This document shows positions 6,871 through 8,650 of a DNA stretch of 8,650 nucleotides, one piece after another (the first letter of the stretch is position 1; every line of letters begins with the position of its first letter). This DNA is from JAKLHL01 sp964411885. GTDB taxonomy: Bacteria > Bdellovibrionota > JAFGOL01. The notes beneath the pieces were generated by a model that was not told the origin of the DNA, did not search any database, and saw nothing but the letters and a program-made list of their open reading frames with translations. A program made the translations under genes and the position numbers. The DNA is taken from assembly GCA_964411885.1 (NCBI GenBank), contig CAYPMK010000048.1, forward strand, positions 1 to 8,650, read 5' to 3'.

Positions 6871-6935
6871 GTGATATTGATACACAAATCTATTACTCTA
6901 TATTAAGCAAGTTATATGCCAAAATAAAAATCAAT

Positions 6936-6966
6936 AATATTAAATACTTGTAAAGAAATATTAAAT
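6936..6966. repeat. AATATTAAAT direct repeat, 21-bp period
   Basis: AATATTAAAT occurs at 6936-6945 and again at 6957-6966, an exact 10-bp repeat offset by 21 bp (two helical turns). In such A+T-rich DNA a chance match is possible; it could be a regulator-binding or curved-DNA element. Confidence 0.4.
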
Positions 6967-6980
6967 GCTTTTTCTTCAAT

Positions 6981-7000
6981 CATGCACGCAAAAGTACATG
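6981..7000. promoter_or_regulatory. Dyad 1, possible operator (CATGCAC-N6-GTACATG)
   Basis: CATGCAC (6981-6987) and GTACATG (6994-7000) form an inverted repeat with 6 of 7 positions paired around a 6-bp centre. It shares ATGCAC-N6-GTACA with dyad 2. It lies about 113 bp before murJ and 126 bp before the radical SAM start. Confidence 0.45.
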
Positions 7001-7054
7001 TTGTTAATATAAGTAACCCTGCCAAGACCCTTTATTCACAAGCCTAAAAAGCCG

Positions 7055-7071
7055 ATGCACATAAATGTACA
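7055..7071. promoter_or_regulatory. Dyad 2, possible operator (ATGCAC-N6-GTACA)
   Basis: ATGCAC (7055-7060), six bases, then GTACA (7067-7071) repeats the specified bases of dyad 1 with identical spacing and the same single C:A mismatch in the dyad. It is offset 73 bp from dyad 1 and ends 41 bp before the murJ ATG, overlapping or just upstream of a CATAAT -10-like word. Confidence 0.45.
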
Positions 7072-7112
7072 CATAATACTATTAAAACAGCTCTTGCCTA
7101 AGATAATAATTA

Positions 7113-8650
7113 ATGACTATCCTATTGTCTATGTCAGACAGAAGTTCAATAAAAAGAGCGCTCTTTATATTCAGTGGTGGAACTTTTCTAAGCAGGATCA
7201 CTGGCCTTTTTAGGGATATCTCTGCTGCAGCATTTTTTACAAGTAGCGAAAATGATATTTGGGTTGTCGCCTTTAGGATACCAAATCTTCTAAGAGGAAT
7301 ACTGGCAGAAGGAACTACTAACATGGCCGTAGTGCCAGTGTTAACAGACTCCTTAAAAGAGAGTAAAGAAAAAGCACAGCGAGTATCAAATTCAATATTC
7401 ACGGCTTTCTTTATAATACTTTCTATAGTAACTATCTTAGGAGTTATATTCGCTCCACAAATAGTTAAATTAATAGTTTCTGACTTTGACAAAGTCCCGG
7501 GAAAACTTTCTACCACTATAGAACTAACAAGAATCATGTTCCCCTACATACTGCTAATAGGTCTTACCGCATTTTGTATGGGATCTTTGAACAGCATCGG
7601 GCATTTCTTTGCATCGTCTATACATCCAGTATTCCTTAATCTTTCTTTGATATTGTTCGCATCAATAAGCTATATGTTCTACCCAAGAGTAGAATCTATT
7701 GCATGGGGAGTTCTTATAGGTGGTGTACTTCAACTATCAATACATATCCCATATCTTAAAAAATATCAGTTCATGCCAAAACTAACTACCAACTTTGAAA
7801 AAAAGGAATTATTTAAGACGTGGAAACTTTTTGCACCATCATTGCTTAGTATATCTGTAGTTCCAATAACTGTTATGATGAATACTTACTTTGCATCCAT
7901 CGTGGGTGCTGGAGCAATAAGCCACTTTTTTTGGTCAGACAGATTAGTCCAATTCCCTATTGGCATATTCGCTGTTGCACTAGGAACAGCGATACTACCC
8001 GTACTTTCAAGATGTTCTAATGAACCAGAGAAATTAAAAAGTAATTATTCATATGCATTCAAGATATGTATACTGTTCCTACTACCAGCGACAGCTGGTT
8101 TAATGGCTATATCTTTACCTTTAGTAAAGGTTGGGTTCCAAAGAGGTAATTTTGAGTGGTTAGACACAATAAGCACAGCCTCTTCTTTATTCTTCTTAAT
8201 GTTAACACTTTTACCTTCTGGGATAATAAGGATAACAGTACCCTTATACTATTCAGTAAAAGATTCTTTACGTCCTGCAATATTCTCTTTAATTGGACTG
8301 GTCGTGAACATAGCTATATGTTTGCTAACCGTACATAAAATAGGAATAATAGGTATTTCTTTTGCAGTATCTGCCGCAAGTATGGTGAACGCAACGTTAC
8401 TGCTTACATATTTCTCTAAAAAACATTCAAGATTAAGACCAGTAGAATTAAAGTTCACATTAAAAATGATATTGGTATCAATATTAACGTTCGTTGGAGC
8501 ATACTCAATAGTGTCTTTAAGGGATTGGAGCCTAAAGGGAGAATTCTTTATGGATGCTATATACCTTATACTTGCTGTTTGTTGTGGATTTACGCTTTTC
8601 GCGCTAAGCACTATCCTCTTAAAAGTAAGAAAAGATATACAAAAAATTTA
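7113..8650 (+). CDS. murJ: MurJ (MviN) lipid II flippase, ends at window edge
   Basis: An inner-membrane MOP-superfamily transporter that flips lipid-linked peptidoglycan precursor to the periplasmic face. The 512 codons read here already match the usual MurJ length, and the last two bases are TA, so the next base may complete a stop. The N-terminus carries FLSRITGLFRD (25-35), with R28 and R34 at the places of E. coli R18 and R24. D48, then AFRIPNLLRGILAEG (53-67), follow the family; R61 and E66 are retained. WSDRLVQFPIGIFAVALGT around 274-292 contains R277, equivalent to the essential Arg near 270 of E. coli. Hydrophobic segments recur through the whole length, consistent with about 14 membrane helices. 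ATG 7113 is used, with a TAA six bases upstream in frame; ATG 7131 is an alternative. Neither has a clear Shine-Dalgarno. It is divergent from the radical SAM gene. Confidence 0.95.
   Translation, partial: MTILLSMSDRSSIKRALFIFSGGTFLSRITGLFRDISAAAFFTSSENDIWVVAFRIPNLLRGILAEGTTNMAVVPVLTDSLKESKEKAQRVSNSIFTAFFIILSIVTILGVIFAPQIVKLIVSDFDKVPGKLSTTIELTRIMFPYILLIGLTAFCMGSLNSIGHFFASSIHPVFLNLSLILFASISYMFYPRVESIAWGVLIGGVLQLSIHIPYLKKYQFMPKLTTNFEKKELFKTWKLFAPSLLSISVVPITVMMNTYFASIVGAGAISHFFWSDRLVQFPIGIFAVALGTAILPVLSRCSNEPEKLKSNYSYAFKICILFLLPATAGLMAISLPLVKVGFQRGNFEWLDTISTASSLFFLMLTLLPSGIIRITVPLYYSVKDSLRPAIFSLIGLVVNIAICLLTVHKIGIIGISFAVSAASMVNATLLLTYFSKKHSRLRPVELKFTLKMILVSILTFVGAYSIVSLRDWSLKGEFFMDAIYLILAVCCGFTLFALSTILLKVRKDIQKI

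Larger units (their letters stand above)
6856..7112. other. Divergent intergenic region between radical SAM gene and murJ
   Basis: 257 bp, very A+T-rich, with no convincing open frame and no tRNA or riboswitch-like fold that I can see. It must hold the promoters of both divergent genes, but no clean -35/-10 pair stands out. TATAAC (6916-6911, minus) and CATAAT (7072-7077, plus) or GATAAT (7102-7107, plus) are isolated -10-like words. It contains two copies of a dyad and a pair of A+T-rich direct repeats, listed separately. Confidence 0.6.

Noticed and set aside
6856..6885. Ten-residue N-terminal extension of the radical SAM protein from GTG 6885
   Set aside because: The extension contains the GGAGG site properly placed for ATG 6855.
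6856..7112. Riboswitch, small RNA or tRNA in the divergent region
   Set aside because: No extended GC-paired stems, no cloverleaf and no rho-independent terminator; only short dyads are visible.
7082..7537. 151-codon minus-strand frame
   Set aside because: Lies antisense to the conserved murJ N-terminus, which has strong family motifs; the frame has no recognisable domain.
8249..8611. 120-codon minus-strand frame at the right end
   Set aside because: Antisense to the C-terminal membrane region of murJ; no ribosome site or domain.
1..8650. Mobile element, CRISPR array, toxin-antitoxin or phage-defence island
   Set aside because: No transposase, integrase, spaced repeats or small paired genes; the content is housekeeping-like and codon style looks uniform by eye.

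Overview
The window is a low-G+C, gene-dense bacterial chromosome segment. It uses the standard code: TGA is a genuine stop at the GTGA and ATGA gene junctions, and Trp is TGG. It holds six housekeeping-type genes and one unrecognised secreted protein, with no transposase, phage gene, CRISPR array, tRNA or rRNA. A peptidoglycan lipid II flippase (MurJ), a DciA/DUF721 protein, a class II tRNA nucleotidyltransferase with an HD domain, and a GH57 branching enzyme paired with a DUF4912 protein point to a free-living or host-associated bacterium with a cell wall and glycogen-like storage. Gene content and A+T-rich codon use (ATA, AGA, AAA) would fit Elusimicrobiota or a similar deep lineage, but that is a weak guess and no marker here settles it.

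Layout. From 2473 down to 1, on the minus strand, a DUF4912 protein with a 90-residue lysine-rich tail is followed by a GH57 1,4-alpha-glucan branching enzyme. The two overlap as GTGA and are probably translationally coupled; the enzyme runs off the left edge. At 2474-2571 is a short divergent promoter region. At 2572-2880 on the plus strand is a small DUF721/DciA-like protein. It converges on, and overlaps by 32 bp, the 3' end of a minus-strand group running from 6855 to 2849: a radical SAM protein, an exported protein of unknown function, and the CCA/poly(A)-type tRNA nucleotidyltransferase. The last two overlap as ATGA. At 6856-7112 is a 257-bp divergent intergenic region carrying a duplicated dyad motif. 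From 7113 to the right edge on the plus strand is murJ, 512 codons long, with the window ending inside what could be its stop codon.

Functionally, DUF4912 plus GH57 looks like a storage-polysaccharide unit. MurJ and the nucleotidyltransferase serve wall synthesis and tRNA maturation. The radical SAM and exported proteins have no assignable substrate. Several starts were moved from the longest reading frame because Shine-Dalgarno motifs or 4-bp stop/start overlaps decide them (1454, 2473, 4252, 6855). The observations most worth a second look are the histone-like tail on the DUF4912 protein and the paired TGCAC-N6-GTACA dyads 73 bp apart between the radical SAM gene and murJ.
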